From Macrophomina tecta (lineage: Eukaryota; Ascomycota; Dothideomycetes; Botryosphaeriales; Botryosphaeriaceae), in contig JAKSGN010000003.1 of NCBI GenBank assembly GCA_024180945.1, positions 3,534,001 through 3,598,000 on the forward strand: a DNA stretch of 64,000 nucleotides, in the 5' to 3' direction. A model generated the notes under the pieces. The model searched no databases. It saw only the letters and a program-made list of their open reading frames with translations, and was not told the origin of the DNA. Below are positions 55,147 to 64,000 of the stretch, piece after piece. Numbering within the stretch: position 1 is the stretch's first letter; every line of letters starts with the position of its first letter. A program made the position numbers and the translations under genes.

Positions 55147-56447
55147 TCATACATATCCGGTCCAGTCTTGTGCCGCACTGGCGGAGATGGCGCTGCTGAC
55201 AGCTGCAGCGACGTCTCCTTTGGAGCTTTCGATCCCGATCTCGAACCCTTCGTAACCGCAGCTAACGGGATATCCTTCCTGCGTCTGATCTTTTCCTGGG
55301 ACCACTTGCCAATACAACTGGGGTCAAGCAATCAGCCATTGTCTCTTTTGCGGCAGTATAAACGCTTGACTTACCCACGGCACTCCCGCATTGTTAAATA
55401 CCGCGACTTGCTCATCAAATCCATCAGTAACGTCCGCCCCCACTCCCCATTCCTCGATCATGATTTTCTTCCCCGTTCCAGCCGCCTCAACGGCATCTAC
55501 TACAGACGCGTCGCCTGTAATAAAGTAAGCCCAGTCAGCGGCCTTGGCCATGTATCCGTGTACGCTGATGATGTCGATTGCATCACAGTGCAAAGCCTTC
55601 GGCAGATCGTTAAACTGATGGTCGCAGCAGTAGTGGCTCCCGCCAATCCCACCGGTCGCAACCTTCACACCTGAATCTTCTCCGACCAGGCCTTTCAACA
55701 CCCCCGCTCGTCCGCAAAGCCAGTCGTCGGGATCATTCTGCTGGATTAGCTGGACTGCGTTGATCATAGGCTCATTCTGCAGGTCGAACGCCACAATCAC
55801 CTCGTCCAGCTGGCTCCACTTCCTGCCGCCAAAATTGGGCGACTCGAAATTCAGCACGGTCGACAGCCGTGCCTCGTAGTCAGCCTTGCCTTCGGTGGAG
55901 GAGTAGAAGTTGGTCTGGCTGCCGTACTTATTGCAATAAACATCGCAACCGTTTGCGCCGTCGATCTGTCCGGCGTCGTGAGGAGAGATAATTGCCTTGA
56001 TTCCAGCGGAGTGGAGGAGCTTCAGGGTGTCATCCAGTGCGCTGAGGACGGTTGTGTCGTACGTGCCGACCACATCGGGCTCAAGGGGTGGGACGGAGCT
56101 GGTATTCGTGCTACCCTTGATGCAGCCGCCGTCGAGGCCAGTGACTGGTGTGAAGGAACGCGATCCCCGTGTCAGCATTGCAGCGGGGCTGATCCCTCTC
56201 GGCACAGACGCCACAGGAAGTGCTTGATAGGCTTTGGGCAAAGCTTACCCCAAAGACGCAGAGTTTTGATGCCCCACCGGCGAAGTGTCTGAACGTAGCG
56301 GGACTGTTCTTCTGCAGGCAGTGCATGCAGAAAGTACAGGTTGCTGCCAGCCCAAGACCGTGAGTCGCGCCTAAAGAAGGTTGGAGAGGAGGCTCCTGGT
56401 GCAACAGTCATCGCCGCAATGAGAGCGACGGCGAGGTTCACAAACAT
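55147..56447 (-). CDS. Secreted glycoside hydrolase family 5 enzyme
   Basis: Three exons, 56447-56249, 56144-55375 and 55317-55147, give 379 aa. Introns are 104 and 57 nt in phases 1 and 0. ATG 56447 begins a signal peptide (MFVNLAVALIAAMTVAPGASS). The TIM-barrel marks are WGIKTLRLWV on strand 2, the ISPHDAGQ strand, the acid/base Glu191 in DLQNEP, ISVHGY with His262, and the nucleophile Glu298 in MIEEWG. The C-terminal LYWQVVPGKDQTQEGYPV strand completes the barrel. Six or more Cys fit an extracellular protein. Family members cut beta-mannans or beta-glucans; the exact substrate is not readable. TTAAAAGG about 90 bases upstream is a possible TATA-like element. The end of the protein is at TGYV with no wall-binding module. 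Confidence 0.88.
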
Positions 56448-57414
56448 GACGCAATGTATCGGAGAGAGCGGGGCAGAGCGCGCAGGGGAGAGCGTGGCCG
56501 ATGGTGCCTCTCCAAAGCACTGGTCCGACCTCCTCCCTTTTAAGGCTGGCCCCGTTCCCATGTCGTACCTGCTTAATTTGGAACCTACATGTGGCGTTTT
56601 TATAAAAGCTGATTGATAGAGCTCACCACATTGCTGTGGAGGCTCAGCCGTAGTCTACTGACTCCGTTGAGATAACGCTAATTATCGGAGTGCGAAGATT
56701 ATCTGCAAGGACTCTCGCACTTTTCATTCGCCGTGTTTCAGGATTATCAGTTTACTTCGGTTGCCTTGTTTGCCTACGGAGACGCTCTGGGTTAGTTTTT
56801 CCGACGCAACCCTCTATTTTGGGGATTAATGCGGCTGAAGGGCGGCATTTACAGGGTACCGGGTGCCCCACAACCGGGGCCACTGTTACTTTTGTATGTA
56901 TAGGCATTTCTGTGCTCTTTTGATATAGTGAATTGATGTCTTAAGAGCTGCTCGACGGTATCACCATTCTCTTCTCGCATCCTAAATCTCGTCTCGGGCT
57001 CTCAACCACGTCCAGAGTTTTGTCTTCGTTCTTTTCCTTTTCCTTTTTTTTTTTTTTTTTTTGACGGGTTGCGATGTGAGGAGAAGGATTTCGAGATCAG
57101 TGAGCTCATATGCAACGTTACTGAACTGTCTGTCGCCCTTTTTTTTTTATTTTTTTTTTTCGATGATATATTGATATGGAGGTCCAGGCCATTGTGCGCC
57201 TCACGCATCCTCGAGGATCATAGTCAAAATGGTGCACGAGCGTCACGCCATTTTAGATCCCTTACAGCCCACTTGGTCGAGATACTGGGTTTGGTCGACC
57301 CTTATGAGCTTGGGATTATCCGATCTACAGTTCCGTTTATAATTCAATCTGGGGTTTTCTTCAATACGTTTCTCTGTTAAAGACTGCGCGACGGAGCCAA
57401 TAAAAATCCCAAGA
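56448..57414. promoter_or_regulatory. Divergent region between GH5 and membrane-protein genes
   Basis: These 967 bases hold both promoters. Two T-rich runs (57044-57062 and about 57139-57160) lie on the plus-strand side; such runs often precede fungal start sites. Confidence 0.5.
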
Positions 57415-58271
57415 ATGCTGCCAAGGCCCTGCAATTTCCTCCAGCTCCTCATACTCATTGCTTCACCTGTTTGGGCAGATGGTAAAACAAAGATATCGCT
57501 CAACGCAGTCTCAGGCTATTCACAGCTCACGCCATGCGCCGAAATTCCTCTCAGCACCATTGTCCGCGACATGAGCAAGGGATGCGGTGATGGTAACAGG
57601 CTCACATCGTACACCTGCTTCTGTACCGCTAGCTATGGCCAAATGAGCTCGATCATCTCGGAAGACGTGTCCTCATACTGCCGCAACACATCCGCGGTGC
57701 AGCAAGTGTCGAGTGCGCTCGCCGTCTTCGATAATTACTGCGCGCTTGGTGTCGAATCTGGCTTGACGGTGTCATCCGAGCCCGGTGAGTGCCGGAGCAA
57801 TGGCGGTCAATTCTCGTCGCTCGCTGATTTATTCGTGGATTAGCGGGAGCAACACCAACAGCAACACCAACTCCAGCTGCCAGCTCTACAGTGGCAGCTC
57901 AAACTTTTTCCGCCGTGGGCAGTCCTCCCTCGCCCAACAATTCAAAGACTACAGCACTTGCGGCTGGACTTGCTGTACCTCTTGGAACAGTTGCTCTGGC
58001 GCTCGGGGCATATTTTCTGCTTCGTTTGCGCCGTGAAGCCGCTAGGGAGACGCATGCTGCTACGAATAGTGGAGAAAGCGAACCTTATGCAGTCGGTGTG
58101 GATCCGAGTGATAGAATTCTTATGGGTGAGTTGCCACCTGAAGGGCTTTTAGAATTTCATGGCGATTGGCGCCAGCCGCAAGAGCTTGATAGCGGCCCGA
58201 AAGATGGTGCACGAATTTGGGGCAGGCTGGTGATCCACGAGTTGGAGGCTAGCTCTGAGAGGAGAGAATAG
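57415..58271 (+). CDS. Single-pass membrane protein with six-Cys CFEM-like ectodomain
   Basis: Two exons, 57415-57784 and 57844-58271, with a 59-nt phase-1 intron, give 265 aa. A signal peptide (LLILIASPVWA) is followed by a Cys-rich domain: TPCAEIPLSTIVRDMSKGC, YTCFC, SSYC and DNYC, six Cys in all. The spacing recalls CFEM domains but lacks two of their eight Cys and the conserved Asp. After a Thr/Pro-rich stalk (ATPTATPTPA) comes one membrane helix (LAAGLAVPLGTVALALGAYFLL) with a basic stop-transfer LRLRR. A ~85-residue cytosolic tail is acidic and ends SSERRE. The layout suggests a surface receptor or adhesion protein; ligand unknown. Canonical CFEM proteins bind heme, but that should not be assumed here. 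Confidence 0.8.
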
Positions 58272-59406
58272 CGTATCTATTGCAGATAAGCGCATAATTT
58301 TATATACTGTTCAAGGTTGAACAGCTTTGCCATCTGCAAAGGGTATCATCGATCAAGACCACATGGCTCTTGTCCTGCACAACCGGCGTTTCGGTCGCGG
58401 ATATCTGAGCATGCAGAGCTGCATCCGAGGAAAAACATGCTCATCGGAATAGCCTTCTCAGTACTGGTGCTTTCTCAAATATCTTATGGAAAATCTCAAG
58501 ATCCACCGCACTTTGGACGGGAGCATGAGATTTCGCTGCAGTTGACATAACCTCGTCTATCAACAGCACGTGCCATTTCTTGCACCGTCCAGCGGTCGGA
58601 ACGAGAAGCCGGAAGGCAGCAGACAAGCAAAATCAAGAATGTCGCTACGTAAAATCCGCAGATTAGGCGGACGCGATGTCGCGCTGTCTGCACACGCGAA
58701 CGGCACGCCTTAAATGTCTGCCAAGTCAGGCAACCTGCAACTCACTGCCGCCTTGATCACGAAACTCGCTTGAGCTCTCAAAACGCTTAATTTTACAGAT
58801 CATTACTCCAAGGGAACGACCGGATCCTGGCTGGGAAGCGGAAACTCGGGACGTCCCGCTTTTTGGGAGAGTTAGTCGCCCATCGTAACCGGAAACGAGC
58901 CGTGCGCTTTTGTTACCTTTAAACGGAGTACGTGTACGTCGCCGAGAGCCGGCGGTTCCGGAGCAGCCGTTCGCCCGAAACATCTGGCCGCGGTATGGAT
59001 TTGCGCAACTCAGCACCCTTCATCGATGCCGCGACATCGCCAACAGATGGCTTGCCCTTTGAATATAACAGGGGGAAATAGTAAAACTTCTCTGCCGTAG
59101 TAGCGCTACTAGAGTGCTCCTTCCGTTTAGCGTTATTTTTGAACTTCCGAGTCTCACTGGACCAGAGAACCCAATGTACGTCTATATGGCGCAAGGAGAT
59201 TACGATGGGGAGCAAATCACAGTTTTTTCAAGTTGGAAAGAAAAAGTCCTTTGAAGGTACCGTCAAATTTCACCTAATTCTTCGTGGTATTTACAGAGTC
59301 TGAGCATTTGCCAGAACATCCAAGACTATTTACAACTAAACGCACAAATGTAGCTCTTCAGTGATCGAATGCTCCAGGGACGCCATCGGCACAATTGCCG
59401 ACAGGT
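58272..59406. other. Intergenic between convergent genes
   Basis: This stretch lies between converging 3' ends. I see no gene or repeat. Confidence 0.55.
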
Positions 59407-59944
59407 TTAAGGGCAGTAGACATCGCCAGTGCTGCCGTCGTACTGGCACTTAGCATCGTCGGTGATGATAGCAACGTTCTGGTAGCCACCATCGCCGCGG
59501 CTCCAGAAGTGGTTGTCTGTTTGCTGTCAGTACGAGGGACTTTATGAGGGCGAGTACGGGCAGCACGCACCAGGTCCGCTGATGTAGAAGCAGTCGTAGT
59601 CAGTGTGCAGAAGCTGAAGCTCAAGCCTGACCGAGGTCGTCTCGTACTGCTGCTTGGGGTTGGAGACCTCGTAGTCCTGGTTGTAGCAGATGGCGGCCCC
59701 GTAGCCGGCGGGGTTCTTGTCCCAGAGCGCTTGGACGGTCTGCTGGGTGAAAGCCTCACGGACCTGTAATCCAAGACGGACAGGTTAGCATTTGTTCTCT
59801 TTCTACATGGTGGAATAGGAATCCGTATCTTACCTCGTCCCACTTGCTGAGGTTGGCAAGGGTGGGTGCGACCTGGTTGATGGCGGCAGTGATAGCGGCA
59901 CCGGCAACGGTGGTAAGAATGGTGACAGCAGCAGCAGAGGCCAT
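59407..59944 (-). CDS. Small DUF7888-like fungal protein
   Basis: Three exons, 59944-59834, 59763-59571 and 59516-59407, give 137 aa. Introns are 70 and 54 nt in phases 0 and 1. Residues 1-25 are hydrophobic (MASAAAVTILTTVAGAAITAAI) and may be a signal or anchor. The core reads LSKWDEVREAFTQQTVQALWDKN, GYGAAICYN, TDYDCFYISGP and a final KCQYDGSTGDVYCP, with four Cys likely to form two disulfides. The pattern is that of small fungal proteins grouped as DUF7888; I give this name from memory of the sequence pattern, so treat it as tentative. Short length, a strong TATA box and a compact leader suggest high or induced expression. A secreted effector-like role is possible but not shown. Confidence 0.75.
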
Positions 59945-60066
59945 TTTTGAGGTTGGTTGGTTGGGATGAGTGTTGTGAGAGAGTCGAAGGGAGGAGCTCT
60001 TGATGTGATGGATGGATCGATGGAGCTGTTGTTGGAGGAAGAAAAGCCAGCTACCTGTGCCTCCCT

Positions 60067-60072
60067 TTATAC
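60067..60072 (-). promoter_or_regulatory. TATA box of the DUF7888-like gene
   Basis: GGTATAAAGGG lies 123 bases before ATG 59944 on the coding strand. It is the best TATA match in the window at a normal distance. Confidence 0.65.
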
Positions 60073-62425
60073 CTTCAACTTGTCTGGAGATTTCCGAGAA
60101 CGATTCATACTCCCAAAGGTGAGGCTCGCTAGGCATCATCCGTCGTGACTCTTTTGCTTGGTGATTTCGACAAGTCCTTCACCTGACTCAAGCTCATGCT
60201 TGGTGTTTTTACTCGGAGCGGCAGGACAGTAGGGTGTTATGCGGGTCATCAGATGATCGGCAGTCCGGCCATTGCTGTACGACACTGCTTGGGCAGCTGC
60301 CATACCTCGAAACGATGTTCCCTCGTCAACAACTACCCGTTTCGGAACTCTGGTGTGCAGTGGTGGAAGAGAAATTGCACGTCTGTGGTGGGTCCTGTGG
60401 CTTACCAGAACCGTGGTATCCTGGCTCCGTTTCAAGAGTGATGCCGACTAGAACCCGTTTCGAGTTACGAGTTGGTTCTACGCAGCCTTGCAGTGTAGCT
60501 GCCTTTCATGCACCCGTAAAGCTATGAATGATAGCTATAGCGCAGGAGTCAACATGCTTGACATTTTGGAGGCGGTCGCACTGCGATGTGCTGCATTTTG
60601 AGATCTGTTTCATGACCTGCATTGTCAGGACGCAGCCTTGCACTAGAGGAACTTTACGATCGCCTGAGCAGCAGGGCGGTTGATGACACATGTGGCACGA
60701 GGCACGTCAGAGACGGATGCATTCCCCCGCGGCACTTGCACCTTCCTCTTTTTGTCGTTCAGGAAACCATGGCATGTCCTAATAAGTGGGCCCTGAGCGA
60801 ACATCTTTTCTGGAGACGGGCTGGAGAAAAGCGGATTTCAGAGGGTGAAGAAAGTGGTATCGCCCGGTGGGTCGAGCTGAACTCAGCACCATGATAGCCG
60901 ATATCACCATGGTGGACAAAGGCGGGTGACTGCCACAGCAAGAAACCCAAACAAGCTCATAGAGCTAGCGGGTGGTGGCTGCCTCGTTTGCGGGGGATAA
61001 GTGCACAGGCAAATGGACTGAGTCGAGGGTGACCAACAATCTAACAAAAGGAGGCGGCGTCTTGGTCATCAGGCGCACAGCGCGAAACACGAGCATGCCG
61101 GAAGACACGAGCTTTTTCCTGCGTAGGATTTGCGGCAAAGAACATGTGCTTCATGAGCAAGCGCTTGCAACAGTTTGTGTTCAGTTGCGACTCATGTTAC
61201 CGCCGAGTGAAGGCCCGTAGATCCAGGAGTACGCAAGCACCATGTGCATAATGCAGGAATAAGCAAGCTTAGTTCATGCAGTTTTAAGCTTTCGGCAAAG
61301 TGCTTCCGCGAATTTTTTGAGCTTGACAGACCTTGAAACCCCCGTTGTGGCTGCAGTATACGGCGCTCCCCCTGAGTTCTTCTCTACAGCACCAGGGGGG
61401 AAGTGAAGAAACCTCACGACGTCATTGGCGGCTCCGTTCACTCCTACAACTCCTTTTGGACACTATCCCCACCCGATACCGGGCGGGTGGTTCTAAAAAG
61501 GGGAATTGGACCATGCGTACGGCTCTCCCGCCAACTCCGAGCGCGACATATCCACTTCGCACAGTGTGAAGACGGCGTTAGCCGGCTCCAAACGCGGGGA
61601 AACATGTTGAATACTCGGCGTCCGACGAACGCGGAAATGTTTCCGGGTGTTGACTCTGGTTTGTTCCAGACCTGGTAGGCCAAGCCGCCGTGCTGCCGCG
61701 CCGCACCCGCATTGACCAAGGCCAATCATCAGTAAATATAGGTGGGGGTTGAATCGATGGTCATGTGCACGATTGCGTCCGCCGACGATGTTCTACGTTC
61801 GGACAAGTGCTAGGAAGAAGCAATGCGGATGGCGAAACCACGGAGACGGAGGCTGCCGGGCACGCTATTTGACAGTGGGTCACCTTGGCAGTTTGGACGG
61901 AGCCGCATCACGTTAGTCACCTCGCATATCGTGCTGCAAAGAACCAAAATGGCATGATTCATCCTATGCCAAGTCCCTCGTAGACAGTTCGACAGGTTTC
62001 CTGAACCGAAACCCGCCTCTCCGGTGAATGCTGGCCGAGAACGGAGGCCGTAAACGAAACTCTCCAATTTTATCGAGTTGCAAACTCCCGTCCGCGTCAC
62101 AATTCTTCCCACTCTTGGCAATACCTTGATGAAGTGACTTTTCCCAGCAAACATATTGTTGAAAACCATGATGGATTAACCCTCTAAGGGGCTGGCAACT
62201 AACAGAGACTATGTCCCCTTCTGAGGCGGGACTAAGCCCAATCCAGCATTCCATTTCGCGTGGATACTACGTGCGGCTGATCAGGCTTCAACACATATGT
62301 ATGCGAAGTCTGGCAGTGCTTTCAGGTTGATTGAAAGGATTGTTTCCTCTTACTGCCGCCCGCCGGGTCAGCCTGTGTTAGACTAAAGAAAACACCTGTG
62401 CTCAGATTTTTAGCGTGGCGTCGCG

Positions 62426-62449
62426 TTTTTTTTTTTTTTTTTTTTTTTT
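62426..62449. repeat. T24 homopolymer
   Basis: Twenty-four consecutive T, the longest homopolymer in the window, lie in intergenic DNA. Confidence 0.95.
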
Positions 62450-63200
62450 GGTCCAACAGCCTGTTCTGCAGCTACCAGAGATCGTTATCCGTTTTCACTC
62501 TCATCAAAGTACCAGGTATGCACAGCCGAGATCCTGTTTTGAAACGCGTCAGATGCTCTTAATTGTCTGTGAAGGTCGTGCTGTGGGAAGCTGTTTTGAC
62601 GAACTCTCAGCTTTTGGTTTTTGTCGATGGACTCCTAGATCGACTCGACATGCAGTGCAACATATCCTAGCCGCTTCACCAATACAGATTACAAGCGGCT
62701 TCTAAAATCGTTATAGATGACCTGAACAGCCGCAAAAGCTTATCGTGCGCTCTTGTAAAAGGCAACGATATGTTGATGGGACTACTCCGGCGGTTCCATC
62801 ATCCCACGAGTAAAGCCTAGAAAATCAAACGACTCAAATGCAGCTATACTCGAAGCAGAAACGAATCAGAATCGAGGGATCATACGATGTAGAATGGCTA
62901 TGCGGAAATACTTGGTATTGTCCTCCAGGTTGCATGACCTGACACCACTCCTTCACTTCCATTTAATCTGCCATAACTCTGTTGCTGTCACTCGAGCTCT
63001 TGCTCCTCACAATCCTCAGTAATAATAATAGACGCGCCTGCTACCCCGGTCTCATTTGCCCTGAACTCAGAGCGTAACATGTTACAGGCAAAAGTCCGGC
63101 TCTCATGGATATTGTCTTCACTCGTTCCTCGTAAATCCTCAATCACATGAAACACCCCGTCCATCCCATCCTCGACATCCTGCGCCAGACTCAGGGGCAT

Positions 63201-64000
63201 TTAAAAAGCCAGAACACAGGCCACAGGCGCAGCAGTAAAGGCAGCCGACAGCGCCACGCCAACGGACCCAGCAGCGCCCTTCGAAGGCTCGAGCGTCACT
63301 CCAGCTGCAACCCCGGTAACAGTCACCCTCCAATACAAAACGCTGGTCGGTCGCGCGTGACCGAGGATGCCGTCATCGGCTTTGCTGGCATGGACGACTT
63401 GAAACTGCCGACGGATAGCGTGTTATGCACAAAATACCGCCGCTGCCAATCAGCTATTCCAATCCTCGCCACGCCCATGAAAAAAAAAAAAAAAAAAAAA
63501 GAAAAGAACAGAAAAGACGACCGAAAGGAAAGGGGCAGGGAAGAAAAAAGGAAGACTCACAAAAACACCTTCCATGATGCCGCTCGCCGGCCCCGCCACG
63601 TCTTCCTCGAAGCAACGCATATCTACCATCACGTCGACTGTCGCCAGCGCGCGCGGAATGCTCGTCACATTGACCGTGCAGACCGGGCTGGCCTTGGTCT
63701 TGGTGCCGGTGATGTCGCAGCGCAACTCGCCCCTGGATGCGCGCGTCTGACGCCAGCGTTGTTTGCGGCGCGGAGGAGGACGCATCGCAGGGGCGGTAGA
63801 AGTTCCAGCCGAAGTAGTCCGGGCTGATCTATGTGGAGAGAAGGGTCAGCTTTTTGGGAAGAGGGGGTCGTGCAGGCGAGGTAAGGTGCGCACCGTCACA
63901 GCGACAGGAGCGTTGGTTTCCTGGGGGCAGAGCGCGGCCACGCAGGAGTAGGAGCCGGCTGAGGGGCAGGTGAAGGCGAGGGTGGTCCGGGACGCAGAGC
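63201..64000 (-). CDS. Cys-rich protein with GPI-type tail; +1 frameshift; 5' end outside window
   Basis: Three visible exons on the minus strand are 64000-63894 (partial), 63828-63561 and 63404-63201, with introns of 65 and 156 nt. Phase 0 fits both junctions, but the middle exon is 268 nt, one base too long. The frames switch at a GGGG run (63730-63733): before it the reading is ISPDYFGWNFYRPCD, and after it ELRCDITGTKTKASPVCTVNV. A three-G run would join them as IQGELRCDITG. The product has paired Cys (TCPSAGSYSCVAALC, YRPCD, LRCD, PVC, MRCF). Its end is a GPI-type signal: small residues SKGAAGS followed by a hydrophobic tail to VACVLAF and the stop. This suggests a wall- or membrane-anchored surface protein of unknown family. 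As written it is interrupted, so it is a pseudogene or carries a sequence error. Confidence 0.6.
63480..63500. repeat. A21 homopolymer inside intron
   Basis: Twenty-one A on the plus strand form a T21 run in the 156-nt intron of the GPI-type protein. It acts there as part of the pyrimidine-rich intron body. Confidence 0.95.

Larger units (their letters stand above)
59945..63200. other. Long intergenic region
   Basis: These 3.3 kb carry the promoter of the DUF7888-like gene at the left and a T24 run at 62426-62449. Frames above 80 codons exist on both strands but look non-coding. I could not support any gene, RNA or transposon remnant. Confidence 0.5.

Noticed and set aside
1..64000. CRISPR array, bacterial operon features or ribosome binding sites
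   Set aside because: No direct-repeat arrays are seen, and the DNA is eukaryotic with spliceosomal introns, so these features do not apply.

Overview
This is nuclear DNA from a filamentous ascomycete (Pezizomycotina, most likely a dothideomycete-type genome; the class is an inference). The evidence is short spliceosomal introns (49-156 nt) with GTRNGY donors and CTRAC/TRAC branch sites, moderate to high GC content, and gene families typical of these fungi: DUF6594 membrane proteins, a MARVEL protein, a DUF1766/GIY-YIG protein, a fungal P450 and secreted or GPI-anchored Cys-rich proteins. I see no tRNA, rRNA, CRISPR array or intact transposon. Gene models were built by hand by joining open frames across plausible splice sites and checking the phase at each junction.

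Left third (1-20.7 kb): the 3' part of an amidohydrolase; a HECT ubiquitin ligase of the Hul4 type; a small secreted protein with repeated Kex2 sites; a one-exon fusion of a SAM methyltransferase and a GFA zinc domain; a coiled-coil protein; a small retropepsin-like protein; and a DUF6594 membrane protein.

Middle (23.4-50.3 kb): a DUF1766 protein divergent from the translocon subunit Sec72; a MARVEL protein; a Gly/Asp-rich secreted protein; a second DUF6594 gene with the same 1-0-2 intron phase pattern; a Gln/Pro-rich hypothetical; a complete solitary P450; a single-pass membrane protein; a secreted type-B carboxylesterase carrying a compensated frameshift pair; an isocitrate lyase/PEP mutase family enzyme; and a four-exon protein of 683 residues that I do not recognise.

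Right part (51-64 kb) is rich in exported or surface proteins: an AA7-type FAD oxidase, a secreted GH5 glycosidase, a membrane protein with a CFEM-like ectodomain, a small DUF7888-like protein, and a Cys-rich protein with a GPI-type tail that runs off the right edge and has a +1 frameshift. These products fit polysaccharide attack and cell-surface functions. They are not an obvious secondary-metabolite cluster, since no PKS, NRPS or terpene synthase is present.

Intergenic gaps are long (often 1-3 kb) and hold homopolymers and microsatellites but no further gene that I can support.
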